Assembly (NCBI RefSeq): GCF_002023715.1
Contig: NZ_MAHX01000021.1
Span: forward strand, 1-64,000
Reading direction: 5' to 3'
Length of the DNA stretch: 64,000 nucleotides
Source: Elizabethkingia occulta
GTDB taxonomy: Bacteria; Bacteroidota; Bacteroidia; Flavobacteriales; Weeksellaceae
Both the position numbers and the translations under genes were made by a program. This document shows positions 1 through 8,683 of this stretch, one piece after another. Each line of letters starts with the position of its first letter. Position 1 is the first letter of the stretch. Under the pieces are notes generated by a model. That model made no database searches. It saw only the letters and a list, made by a program, of their open reading frames with translations, and had not been told where the DNA came from.

Positions 1-80
1 GCTCCGGAGGAACATTATCTGCGTAAATAAGATATGAAATATGATTGGGTATTCCGGAGGAATACTATCTAAAAATATAG
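1..80. repeat. 80-bp palindrome-bearing direct repeat, copy A
   Basis: This copy matches 171-250 at 75 of 80 positions. It holds two related subunits: one beginning at base 1 (TCCGGAGGA core followed by ACATTATCTGCG) and one at 51-80 (ATTCCGGAGGAAT, then ACTATCTAAAAATATAG). The core ATTCC-GGA-GGAAT is a short inverted repeat able to form a hairpin. Such REP-like palindromes next to a single-domain Y1 transposase suggest a RAYT/REP pair. The window starts here, so further units may lie to the left. Confidence 0.75.
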
Positions 81-170
81 AATGGTTAAATTAATATCAA
101 GTATCTTTTTAGTACAGAGAGAGTCAGAGCGAGATTAAAATTTAAAAATAAGCAGAAAGATAAATAGTAA

Positions 171-250
171 GTTCCGGAGGAGCATTATCTGCGTAAATAA
201 GATATGAAATATAACTGGGTATTCCGAAGGAATACTATCTAAAAATATAG
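171..250. repeat. 80-bp palindrome-bearing direct repeat, copy B
   Basis: Second copy of the repeat at 1-80, offset by exactly 170 bp. It ends 2 bp before the transposase start codon, so it forms the whole 5' flank of that gene. Its palindromic cores read TTCCGGAGGA (171-180) and ATTCCGAAGGAAT (221-233). Five substitutions separate it from copy A. It may act as the recognition or cleavage hairpin of the adjacent transposase, or as part of its leader. Confidence 0.75.
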
Positions 251-252
251 AA

Positions 253-717
253 ATGGCTAATACATATTCACAAATATATATTCAGTTGGTCTTTGCAACA
301 AAATTCAGAGAAAATCTTCTTTCTGAATCAATCAAAGATGAAGTTGAGAAGTACATCTGTGGGATTTTTAATAACAAAGGTCAAAAGGTAATTTCCATTT
401 ATGCAAACCCGGATCATATTCATATTTTATTTTCTTATAAAGATTTAAAAATATCAATTCCTAATTTGGTAAAAACTGTCAAAGTAGAAACAACTAATTT
501 TATTAATGAAAATAGGCTTTGTCAGGGTAAATTCTTGTGGCAAGAAGGGTATGGAGCTTTTTCATATTCAAAAAGTCAGATAAAGAATGTTTCCGATTAT
601 ATTTTGAATCAGAAAATACATCATCAGAAAAAAAGCTTTAAAGAAGAGTATACTGAGCTTTTAACAAAATTTGAAATTGATTATAAGGATGAATATTTAT
701 TTGATTTTTTCGATTGA
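253..717 (+). CDS. IS200/RAYT-like Y1 (HUH) transposase
   Basis: A 154-aa protein of the IS200-like TnpA fold, the usual length for a single-domain Y1 transposase. The HUH motif appears as His-Ile-His in PDHIHILF (about residues 53-60). The C-terminal helix carries a Gln-rich segment, SDYILNQKIHHQKKSF, typical of the Bacteroidota IS200-like/REP-associated group; the catalytic Tyr is probably one of those around residues 104-117. These enzymes cut and join single-stranded DNA at small hairpins. No TnpB accessory gene is present. The ATG lies 2 bp after palindromic repeat B, and a second repeat copy sits 170 bp upstream. The gene looks intact. Whether it is a mobile IS or a domesticated RAYT cannot be decided from this window. 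Confidence 0.85.
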   Translation: MANTYSQIYIQLVFATKFRENLLSESIKDEVEKYICGIFNNKGQKVISIYANPDHIHILFSYKDLKISIPNLVKTVKVETTNFINENRLCQGKFLWQEGYGAFSYSKSQIKNVSDYILNQKIHHQKKSFKEEYTELLTKFEIDYKDEYLFDFFD

Positions 718-809
718 CTTTCTTTTGTAAATAACGTTCTAAATTTTACTAATCACAATCTAAAAAAGGTTTCAACTAATACCTCACTAAATAATAAACT
801 ATTTTTTAC

Positions 810-1685
810 ATGAAATTTCTTATTGTAATCCCAACACATAATGAAGAAGAGAACATTTTACGGTGCTTGGATTCACTTCGAAAACAATCTTTTCAGGACT
901 TTTCGTGCATTGTTGTTAATGATGGTTCTACAGATAATACCAGAGCCCTTGTTGAAGATTTCATAGAAAATATAAGGCTTAGCGGAGTAGAGTCTTCTAG
1001 ATTTACGCTTCGTAATCTGCCTAAATCTGAGCATCAGCCCGGAGCGAAAGTAGTAAGAACCTTTAATAAAGGGTTGGAAGGTATCTCTCTGGACAATTAT
1101 GACATTGTTTGCAAGTTCGATGCTGATATTATATTTCCGGACAATTATCTTGAGCATGTACAACAAGCATTTCAAGATAATTCAAAATATGGCTTAGTAG
1201 GAGGACTATTGTATATCGAGCGGGATGGAGAATGGGTATATGAAGGGAACTCTAATAAAAATCATGTAAGAGGTCCAATGAAGGCTTATAGAAAAGAATG
1301 TTTTCTTGAAACCGGAGGATTAAGGGAAACTTTGGGCTGGGATAATATTGATTCTGTTTTATTAGAAAGTCTAGGTTGGAAAGAAGTGGTTTTACCAGAA
1401 TTGCATGTGAAATTACTCAAAGTAAAAGGAAAAGATTATTCTGTAAAGCAATCCGATTATTATGGCAGATACTTCTATTTTTTAGGATTGAAAAGGGTAT
1501 TGGCTTACATCGCAGCTTCTAAGGAAGCCATGAAAAATAAATCAGTTTCATTTTTTTTCCAGATTATCAAGTCTTACGAAGATTGCCGACATAAAAAATA
1601 TGAATTAAAGATCTCCAAAGCCGAGCAAGAAATAATTAATGCTCAGCGTTGGAAAGCTTTTAAGAAAAAATGGTTTAAGATATAA
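810..1685 (+). CDS. Family 2 glycosyltransferase (GT-A fold)
   Basis: This 291-aa cytoplasmic enzyme has the GT2 layout. It starts with FLIVIPTHNEEENI, followed by VVNDGSTDNT (about residues 35-44) for nucleotide-sugar binding and a DAD metal-binding motif at about 104-106. The C-terminus is basic with no membrane helix. It should transfer a sugar from a nucleotide donor to a lipid-linked or surface glycan. Donor and acceptor cannot be read from sequence. Another glycosyltransferase-like gene, an FkbM methyltransferase and a Wzx flippase follow within 6 kb on the same strand, supporting a role in cell-surface polysaccharide assembly. The convergent alpha-galactosidase gene ends 5 bp downstream. 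Confidence 0.85.
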   Translation: MKFLIVIPTHNEEENILRCLDSLRKQSFQDFSCIVVNDGSTDNTRALVEDFIENIRLSGVESSRFTLRNLPKSEHQPGAKVVRTFNKGLEGISLDNYDIVCKFDADIIFPDNYLEHVQQAFQDNSKYGLVGGLLYIERDGEWVYEGNSNKNHVRGPMKAYRKECFLETGGLRETLGWDNIDSVLLESLGWKEVVLPELHVKLLKVKGKDYSVKQSDYYGRYFYFLGLKRVLAYIAASKEAMKNKSVSFFFQIIKSYEDCRHKKYELKISKAEQEIINAQRWKAFKKKWFKI

Positions 1686-1690
1686 TTTGA

Positions 1691-3868
1691 TTAATTTGTT
1701 GCAGTTAGTTCTATAACGCTGCTTTTCAGACTACCATTCAAAAACCAAGGAAGTCCAATTTTCATTAAATAATCTCCTGAGAAAGACTTTCCATTTTGTG
1801 GGATCTGTGGCTTGCTTTCATTTTCAAGATTTAATTCTTTTAATACATAATTTTTATTAGAATCGAGTCCCTGGAATTGTATTGGAGCAAAATAATCGCC
1901 TAATTGAGTATGCAGGTTGTATGTATAGAGCACAGCTTTATTTTTGGTTTTATCAGTAAGCATCCATGCTGCATAATGATTGTTATAAGGGGCTATTAAT
2001 CGGTACATCTCACCGGTATTAATTATGTCCTGTATACTTTTATAATTTTTCAGAGCATTCTGAGACAGTTTTAATTCCTCTGCTTTCATTTCTTCGATTC
2101 TTATATCAAATCCCAATTTGCCACTCATAGCAACATCCAGTTTGAATTTTAAAGGCTGTTTTCCCCAGCTGGTTACATGGGCGCACTGTATTCCCATTGG
2201 AAAGAAATAAGAATACCCATACTGAATAAAGATTCGTTGTAAAGGATCGGTATTATCACTTGGCCAGAATTCATTCGTATATTTTAATCCACCATATTCT
2301 GCACGGCCACCGCCACCACTACACCACATTAGTTCTGTATCCGGGTATTTCTGACGGATACGTTCCAAAACTTTATAAAGCCCCAAGGTATAATCGATAT
2401 ATAGGTTATTTTGTTTATCCTTCAGATAATCTGAAAATGCATTGGTCATATAGCGGTTACAATCCCATTTGATGTAAGCGATATCAGGATTCTCCTGGAG
2501 AATATTATCTACTACTTTAAAGACATGTTCCTGTACCTTAGGATTGGATAAATCCAGTACTAGCTGTGTTCTTCTTAGATTTTCGTCTCTGTTTGGAAGT
2601 TTCAGAATCCAGTCGGGATGTTTTTCATAGAGCTCACTTTTGGGATTTACCATTTCCGGTTCTACCCATATCCCAAATTTCACATTGTGCTTTTTAGCCT
2701 CTTTCACAAGGAATGGAAGGCCATTCGGGAGCTTTTTCTTATTTACTTCCCAATCACCAAGTCCGGCGTCATCATTGTTTCTCGGGTATTTATTTCCAAA
2801 CCAGCCATCATCCAGAAGAAATACATCTACTCCCAGATTTTGAGCATCTCCCAGAAGGTTGGTTAGTTTTTGTTCGTCGAATTTAAAATAAGTAGCTTCC
2901 CAGTTGTTCAGTAAGGTCGATTTATTCTCTTTACCTTTATAAATTCCGTAATTGGTTGCCCATTGGTGAAGGTTTCTGGAAGCCTGCCCTTTTCCGGAAT
3001 AGGAATAAGTATAGATAAAAGATGGTGTTGTAAAAGTGGTATTTGGTATCAGGGTATAATCTGAAGCATAATTATTAATGCCGGGTAGAACCTGCAGCAG
3101 ATTGCCAAAATCTTCGCTATACTTAATGTTTTCAAAACCTAGGCTGAAATTACCACTCCATGCAAGAGTCCCAGCCAGTACTTTTCCGTTCTCTTCACCA
3201 GCTGGCTGGTCTACAGAAAGCATAAAAGAAGGTAAATCGAAATTGGTTGCCCGTGTTCCCAGCTTAGATTCTATATGATGAATTCCTTCAGGTAAAAGAT
3301 TCTCTTCCATGCGCATTTCATTGGCCCAGTCACCGAAGAAATGTGTCAGGTAATAATTTTTTGAAGAGAGTTGAAGAAAAGCTGAAGTAAAATGCTTTAG
3401 CGTAATGGCTTTTTTCTCCTGATGTTTAATTTCTGTCCATTGTTCAATAACATTTTCATTTTTATAAGCTTTAAAATATAGCGTAACATAAAACGGATAC
3501 TGAGGATCTTTAAGCTGAATTTGAGTCGTCTGAATATTGCCTTCGGTTTTGGTATTGTGATTAATGTACTGAAGTTCCAGCGACGGATTATTATCTGAAT
3601 GAACAACACCAAGTGAAGGTTCACGAACCGGCCCTGAACCCTGAGTAATAATAGCCGGTAGATTGTTTGGCTTTTTTAGAGTGTAATCGGAAGTATTGGT
3701 TAGTGACTGGCCGAAATATAACTGCGTAAGTTGCTTTTTTGCATTTGTTGTATAGACTAATGCTGTATTTTGTGTAGAGATTACGATTGTAGGGATTTTG
3801 TCCTGAGCCTGAAGCCATCCGAAGCAGAGGAACATGCAGCTAATAATGAATGAACAGAGTGTTCTCAT
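1691..3868 (-). CDS. Secreted GH36 alpha-galactosidase
   Basis: This 725-aa protein has an N-terminal signal peptide (SFIISCMFLCFGWLQAQ), so it acts in the periplasm or outside the cell. The central TIM barrel shows the GH36 signatures: LLDDGWFG, GIWVEPEMV, KWDCNR with the nucleophile Asp, CSGGGGR, and SDNTD with the likely acid/base Asp. An N-terminal beta-supersandwich (about residues 30-310) and a C-terminal beta domain complete the usual architecture. It should release terminal alpha-linked galactose from oligosaccharides. It is encoded on the minus strand, against the flow of the surrounding glycan genes, and begins 180 bp from the divergent glycosyltransferase-like gene. Its link to that cluster is inferred from position only. 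No susCD pair is nearby. Confidence 0.9.
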   Translation of the reverse strand: MRTLCSFIISCMFLCFGWLQAQDKIPTIVISTQNTALVYTTNAKKQLTQLYFGQSLTNTSDYTLKKPNNLPAIITQGSGPVREPSLGVVHSDNNPSLELQYINHNTKTEGNIQTTQIQLKDPQYPFYVTLYFKAYKNENVIEQWTEIKHQEKKAITLKHFTSAFLQLSSKNYYLTHFFGDWANEMRMEENLLPEGIHHIESKLGTRATNFDLPSFMLSVDQPAGEENGKVLAGTLAWSGNFSLGFENIKYSEDFGNLLQVLPGINNYASDYTLIPNTTFTTPSFIYTYSYSGKGQASRNLHQWATNYGIYKGKENKSTLLNNWEATYFKFDEQKLTNLLGDAQNLGVDVFLLDDGWFGNKYPRNNDDAGLGDWEVNKKKLPNGLPFLVKEAKKHNVKFGIWVEPEMVNPKSELYEKHPDWILKLPNRDENLRRTQLVLDLSNPKVQEHVFKVVDNILQENPDIAYIKWDCNRYMTNAFSDYLKDKQNNLYIDYTLGLYKVLERIRQKYPDTELMWCSGGGGRAEYGGLKYTNEFWPSDNTDPLQRIFIQYGYSYFFPMGIQCAHVTSWGKQPLKFKLDVAMSGKLGFDIRIEEMKAEELKLSQNALKNYKSIQDIINTGEMYRLIAPYNNHYAAWMLTDKTKNKAVLYTYNLHTQLGDYFAPIQFQGLDSNKNYVLKELNLENESKPQIPQNGKSFSGDYLMKIGLPWFLNGSLKSSVIELTATN

Positions 3869-4047
3869 GTGATTTTATATTTATGAAGTCTATGGTTATT
3901 TCGAATAAAGATAAATAAAAATATATCTACAGGCATTTAGATTTAAAAAAATAGATAAATATATCTCAGAAAATGATAAATATCCTAAAAAAAATAATAC
4001 CATTAAATAAAGCAATTTCTTAATTTTGTCTATTAAACTAATACGTA

Positions 4048-5088
4048 TTGAAGAACATTGCTTATATTGAATTGGATACTCACGCCGAACTCGCTACTAA
4101 TTTTATAGAGCTTACAAGAGATTCCCAATATTTACATGTAGAATATTTCTTTTCCCAAAAAATATTGGACAGAATAAATGAAAAGGGAAGCCATGTGATC
4201 CATGCAGAAGCATCAACACTACTGAAAGAATTAGACGGGCGGAAATTTGATGCAGTAATTATAGGGACGGCACATCGTTATTTCAATGTTTTTGAAGAGG
4301 TTGCAAGAAATTATCCAACTTTTATTATAGCACATAACCTCAATTTTATCAAAGCTCCCAAATCCGATATTTTCAGAAGTATCTTCAAACAGGACCGCTC
4401 GTTCAGGATAAAGCTATGGCTGAAAGAGGGTTTGATGAAAAAGGATAAACTTTACAGCGAAGCGAAATCATTATTTATTCTGGATGAAAATATTGACGAG
4501 TTACAATACCCGTATGAATTAAAATGGTTGCCATTATTATATACAAAGCAGCTAGACCAGAAGAATGTGCTATCTAACAGGGTTGTTATTCCTGGAAATG
4601 TAGACCAACGGAGACGTAATTACAAAAGAATTTTTAATAAAATAAAATACTTCCGCGGAGAATTTACCTTTAGCTTCTTAGGGAAGGCAGAAGGAAAAGA
4701 ACTGGATAAACTAAAAAGACTATCACAAAGTCTGCCCGGCCATGTTAATATTGAATATCACGATTCCAGAGTTTCTAATGAAGAATTCGAGCAGAAGATG
4801 CAGGCTGCAGAAGTATTGTGGTGCCCAATACAAAAAGAAACTAAATTCTTTAGCATTCCGGAAATCTATGGAAAGACAAAGATGTCCGGAAATATAGGTG
4901 ATGCAATTAAGTATGCAAAACCTGCGATTTTCCCTAAAAGTTACTCTGCCAGCTATTCCTTTATTTTTAAAGAAAAAAGAGATATCGAAAAGCAAATCTC
5001 CGAAATTAAAAACAAACATTACGACTTCGATAGTTTTGAAATAAATCTTGTCCGCAGAAAGCTGGAATATTTGCTGAGCAATCTTTGA
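4048..5088 (+). CDS. Glycosyltransferase-like protein (probable GT-B fold)
   Basis: A 346-aa soluble protein starting at a TTG codon (KNIAYIELDTH); no in-frame ATG lies nearby upstream. I do not recognise a precise family. The N-terminal half has alternating beta strands and helices with VIIGTAHRYFNVFE, and the C-terminal half has a segment like the donor-binding region of GT-B enzymes (about residues 290-315, GNIGDAIKYAKPAIFP). Position between a GT2 enzyme and an FkbM methyltransferase/flippase pair supports a role in surface glycan synthesis. A possible -7 box TAATTTTG lies at 4021-4028. A non-catalytic polysaccharide protein cannot be excluded. Confidence 0.55.
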   Translation: MKNIAYIELDTHAELATNFIELTRDSQYLHVEYFFSQKILDRINEKGSHVIHAEASTLLKELDGRKFDAVIIGTAHRYFNVFEEVARNYPTFIIAHNLNFIKAPKSDIFRSIFKQDRSFRIKLWLKEGLMKKDKLYSEAKSLFILDENIDELQYPYELKWLPLLYTKQLDQKNVLSNRVVIPGNVDQRRRNYKRIFNKIKYFRGEFTFSFLGKAEGKELDKLKRLSQSLPGHVNIEYHDSRVSNEEFEQKMQAAEVLWCPIQKETKFFSIPEIYGKTKMSGNIGDAIKYAKPAIFPKSYSASYSFIFKEKRDIEKQISEIKNKHYDFDSFEINLVRRKLEYLLSNL

Positions 5089-5161
5089 TTTTTTCCAAAA
5101 CTTTTATTAAGAATTTGAAAATAAAAACGAATTCTTTTATATTTGTTAAATATTTCTTAAA

Positions 5162-5953
5162 ATGAGTTTGTACAGCCGACTAGCAGAAAATTTGATGTAT
5201 CTCTCGCCTTCGTATTACAAACAAAGGTTTTTTAAGAAACTGAATAATATCAATTTCCAGAATGTTTTGGAAAGAGGTGTAGAGCCGGAGCTGATATGGA
5301 TAAAAGAATTTCTTCCGAAAGATGCCGTTTTCTTTGATGTAGGAGCCAATGTAGGTACTTATATTTATACTCTGGAAGGACATTTAAAATCTGAGAATAT
5401 TTTTGCTTTCGAACCCAATCCCTTACTTTTTAAACGTCTGAAAAGACTTTTTCCTAAAGTGAATATTTCATCACATGCGCTTTCTAATAAAAATACAAAA
5501 GCACAGTTCAAAATACCTGTAATAAAAGGGCACAGTAATGCTGCGCGTGGAACATTACAAACTGAATTGAAAGAAAATGGTGAGGAAAAAACGATTACCA
5601 GAACGGTTACGGTAAAAAGGCTGGATGACTGGGCTGAAAAAAATGTAATTGACCGTATAGATTTTATAAAAATAGATGTTGAAGGAAACGAAACCTATAC
5701 TGTTGCCGGAATGATAGATACGATACTTCGTTTCAAACCGGTTTTGATGATAGAAATCGAACAAAGACATCATAAAAGACCAATCTGGGATTATATCCGT
5801 TATTTTGAACGTTATGGATACAATGCCCACTATCTTGATCGTACCAGTTTTGGACTGGTACCTTTAACCGAGAATGTATGTATGCAGCAAAGTGAATATA
5901 ATGAAAAGGACAAGCAGCGATATATTAACAATATAATTTTCCTGCCTAAATAA
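5162..5953 (+). CDS. FkbM family SAM-dependent methyltransferase
   Basis: A 263-aa protein with the Rossmann SAM-binding motif VFFDVGANVGTYIYTL (about residues 56-71), the acidic FAFEPNP strand-2 motif, and the FkbM signature IDFIKIDVEGNE (about 169-180). FkbM enzymes O-methylate hydroxyl groups, and in glycan loci they commonly methylate sugars. The stop codon overlaps the start of the flippase gene by one base, so the two are translationally coupled and probably serve the same product. A modified surface polysaccharide or O-antigen is the likely substrate; the exact sugar is unknown. Confidence 0.85.
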   Translation: MSLYSRLAENLMYLSPSYYKQRFFKKLNNINFQNVLERGVEPELIWIKEFLPKDAVFFDVGANVGTYIYTLEGHLKSENIFAFEPNPLLFKRLKRLFPKVNISSHALSNKNTKAQFKIPVIKGHSNAARGTLQTELKENGEEKTITRTVTVKRLDDWAEKNVIDRIDFIKIDVEGNETYTVAGMIDTILRFKPVLMIEIEQRHHKRPIWDYIRYFERYGYNAHYLDRTSFGLVPLTENVCMQQSEYNEKDKQRYINNIIFLPK

Positions 5954-7443
5954 TGAGTGTTGTAGCAAGACAGAGTTTTAAGTACTCTATAGTTGGATAT
6001 TTAGGTTTTCTGCTGGGAACCCTTTCTGCTGTATTCGTTTTTCCACTTGACATGGATTATTACGGAAAGCTTCGTTATATTTTATCGGCAGCAGAAATAG
6101 TACTTCCATTCATTGTATTCGGTTTGTCTTATGCCAATGTAAAATTCTTTTTGCATACCAAGAGGGAAGGAAAACAGCAAAACTTGCTGAGTCTGTCTCT
6201 TTTGATGGTACTTTTGAACTTTGTATTGTTTACTTTGTTTTTATTTCTCGTCAATTTAATCAGGCCGGACTTGAAAAACTGGGAACTGTTTGAAAACTTC
6301 TGGAGATATAAGGCTATAATTATTCCGATGATTCTGATTCTGGCGGTTAGTCAGATATATAATAAATATATATCGAATTATAAAAGAATTGTTGTACCCA
6401 ATATTTTCGAGAATATTTTTCCTAAAATAGCCAACCTTGGGGCTTTTGTTTTGTTTTTCTTCATGGGAGTACCAGAGAAACCTTCAATGCTTTTCTTTTT
6501 AGGTATGTTTGTTTTAGCACTTTTTGGCTATCATATATACCTGAATAAACTGGAGAAATTCAAGCCGGACTTTTCTGTAGATTATATTAAAAAAGATAAT
6601 TTCTGGAAGGAAGTACTCAACTATGGATTTTACGGATTCCTTGGTAATATAGGAAATTATCTTTCCCTCCGTATTTCCAGTGTTATGATATCCAGTTATA
6701 TGGATTTTAAAGATAACGGAGTCTATGGGATCATTATAGCCGTTACTTCTGTTCTTACTATTCCTCAGATGGGGCTGTATAATATTTCAGCACCTATGAT
6801 CAATAAACATTTGGAGAATAATGAAATGGAAGAGCTGAATATATTCCATCAGAAAACATCCCTGTCTTTATTGTTTTTGGGATTAGTATTATTTTCCTGT
6901 GTTTTGGTAGGCTATCCCTATCTGACGCATTTAATTAAAAATGGTTTTGAACTTCGGGCTGCAGAGCCTGTTTTATGGATTACCGGAATAGGATTGATGT
7001 TTGATCTTGCAACAGGTTTTAACGGACAGATTATATCTATGTCCAAATACTACCGTTACAATATTGTAGTAACATTATTTTTGGCGGTAATCAATATAGG
7101 TCTTAATTTTTATTTTCTTAAATACACCAATATGGGGCTTTCAGGAGTAGCATTGGCAACAACCATTTCTCTTGCCTTATATAATGTTGCTAAAATCGTT
7201 TTCAATTTCTGGAAGTTCAAAGTACATCCGTTTTCGATAGAAATGTTGTACGCTGTGGTGTTATGTTTCATGGTAGTTTCTATGGTTATCTTATTGCCTA
7301 ATACAGGATCCAATCTGCTGAATCTTTTCTATAAACCTGCAGTAGTGCTTATATTAATCGCTATTGCCAACCACTATATGAAGATAGTTTCATTGGATAA
7401 ATATTTAAACCGAGATTTCTTTAAGAGTATTTCAAAATTTTAA
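5953..7443 (+). CDS. Wzx-like polysaccharide flippase (MOP superfamily)
   Basis: A 496-aa integral membrane protein with about 12-14 hydrophobic helices spread across its length, as in oligosaccharide flippases of the MATE/MOP superfamily. It begins SVVARQSFKYSIVGYLGF, a typical Wzx-like start, and its ATG overlaps the FkbM stop by one base. It should move undecaprenyl-linked repeat units from the cytoplasmic to the periplasmic face of the inner membrane. No Wzy polymerase, WaaL ligase or Wza/Wzc export genes occur in the window, so the rest of the pathway must be elsewhere or left of the window. Confidence 0.8.
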   Translation: MSVVARQSFKYSIVGYLGFLLGTLSAVFVFPLDMDYYGKLRYILSAAEIVLPFIVFGLSYANVKFFLHTKREGKQQNLLSLSLLMVLLNFVLFTLFLFLVNLIRPDLKNWELFENFWRYKAIIIPMILILAVSQIYNKYISNYKRIVVPNIFENIFPKIANLGAFVLFFFMGVPEKPSMLFFLGMFVLALFGYHIYLNKLEKFKPDFSVDYIKKDNFWKEVLNYGFYGFLGNIGNYLSLRISSVMISSYMDFKDNGVYGIIIAVTSVLTIPQMGLYNISAPMINKHLENNEMEELNIFHQKTSLSLLFLGLVLFSCVLVGYPYLTHLIKNGFELRAAEPVLWITGIGLMFDLATGFNGQIISMSKYYRYNIVVTLFLAVINIGLNFYFLKYTNMGLSGVALATTISLALYNVAKIVFNFWKFKVHPFSIEMLYAVVLCFMVVSMVILLPNTGSNLLNLFYKPAVVLILIAIANHYMKIVSLDKYLNRDFFKSISKF

Positions 7444-7474
7444 GTAAATTGCGTTAAACTAAAAACGATAACGC

Positions 7475-8665
7475 ATGATTCTTAAAAAAACAACAATTAT
7501 GGCTTTTGCCATAATGGCATTTGGCCTTGGCGCACAGTCACGAAAGGCCCAGATGGGTAAGTTGGTAACTGAAAATTTTAAATTTGCAGACCAACAGTTC
7601 AAATACCTTATGAAAGGTCTTCCCGACGACAAAGTTCCACAAACTTACGATGCTAAAAGTGGCAAAGTGGTGAATTATGAAAGAACCTGGTGGTGTACCG
7701 GGTTTTATCCGGGATCTTTACTTTATGTATACGAGGAGACTAAGGATCCTGTAATGCTGAAGGAAGCGGAAAGAGTTCTGAAAATTATTGAACCCAATCA
7801 GACTTTTACAGGAAATCACGATTTGGGCTTTATGATGTATTGCAGCTTTGGTAATGCATACAGAATTACTAAAAATCCTGAATACAAAAAAGTAATCTTT
7901 AATTCTGCAGAGGCACTATCTACCCGTTACAGACCTTCTATCCATGCAATCCAGTCCTGGAATAAAAATGCAAGATTCGACTGTCCTGTTATTATCGATA
8001 ACATGATGAATCTTGAAATGCTGAACTGGGTAAGCCAAAACGGAGGTGATAAAAAATACCAAGAGATAGCTGTTACCCACTCCAATACGACAATGAAGAA
8101 TCACTATCGTCCGGATTACAGCTCTTATCATGTACTGGATTATGATCTGAATACAGGTGAGGTTATAAAGAAAAAAACGTGGCAGGGATATTCTGATGAG
8201 TCAGCTTGGTCTCGTGGACAATCTTGGGGATTATATGGTTATACGATGATGTATCGTTTTACTAAAGATCCAAAATATCTGGATTTTGCCAACAAAATTG
8301 CTAATTTCATTCTGACAAATCCGAATTTACCAAAAGATAAAATTCCATATTGGGATTTTAATGCGCCGGATATCCCGAATGCACCACGCGATGCTTCTGC
8401 TGCTGCACTTATGGCATCTGCTTTTCTGGAATTAGGGCAGTATACAAAAGGAAAAGAGCGTCAAAAATATCTTGATAATGCTGAGCAGATATTAATTAAC
8501 CTTTCCAGCCCGGCTTACAGAGCTAAACTTGGCGAAAACGGAGGTTTCCTGCTTATGCATAGCACTGGAGCATTACCATTGAAATCGGAGATAGATGTTC
8601 CTTTGGTATATGCAGATTATTATTTCCTTGAAGCCTTGAAGCGTTATAAAGACTGGTATTTGTAG
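7475..8665 (+). CDS. Secreted GH88 unsaturated glucuronyl hydrolase
   Basis: A 396-aa protein with a signal peptide (FAIMAFGLGAQS) and the (alpha/alpha)6 barrel of GH88. Recognisable segments are WWCTGFYPGSL, NHDLGFMM with the first catalytic Asp, IIDNMMNLEMLNW with the second, and ESAWSRGQSWGLYGY with the conserved substrate-binding residues. GH88 enzymes hydrate and remove unsaturated uronic acids left by polysaccharide lyases. The gene is followed 18 bp later by a DUF4861 gene on the same strand, forming a two-gene unit. No lyase is in view. A small inverted repeat GCGTTA/TAACGC (7451-7474) just upstream might be a regulatory site. Confidence 0.88.
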   Translation: MILKKTTIMAFAIMAFGLGAQSRKAQMGKLVTENFKFADQQFKYLMKGLPDDKVPQTYDAKSGKVVNYERTWWCTGFYPGSLLYVYEETKDPVMLKEAERVLKIIEPNQTFTGNHDLGFMMYCSFGNAYRITKNPEYKKVIFNSAEALSTRYRPSIHAIQSWNKNARFDCPVIIDNMMNLEMLNWVSQNGGDKKYQEIAVTHSNTTMKNHYRPDYSSYHVLDYDLNTGEVIKKKTWQGYSDESAWSRGQSWGLYGYTMMYRFTKDPKYLDFANKIANFILTNPNLPKDKIPYWDFNAPDIPNAPRDASAAALMASAFLELGQYTKGKERQKYLDNAEQILINLSSPAYRAKLGENGGFLLMHSTGALPLKSEIDVPLVYADYYFLEALKRYKDWYL

Positions 8666-8683
8666 AACTTTTCAGAATATAAA

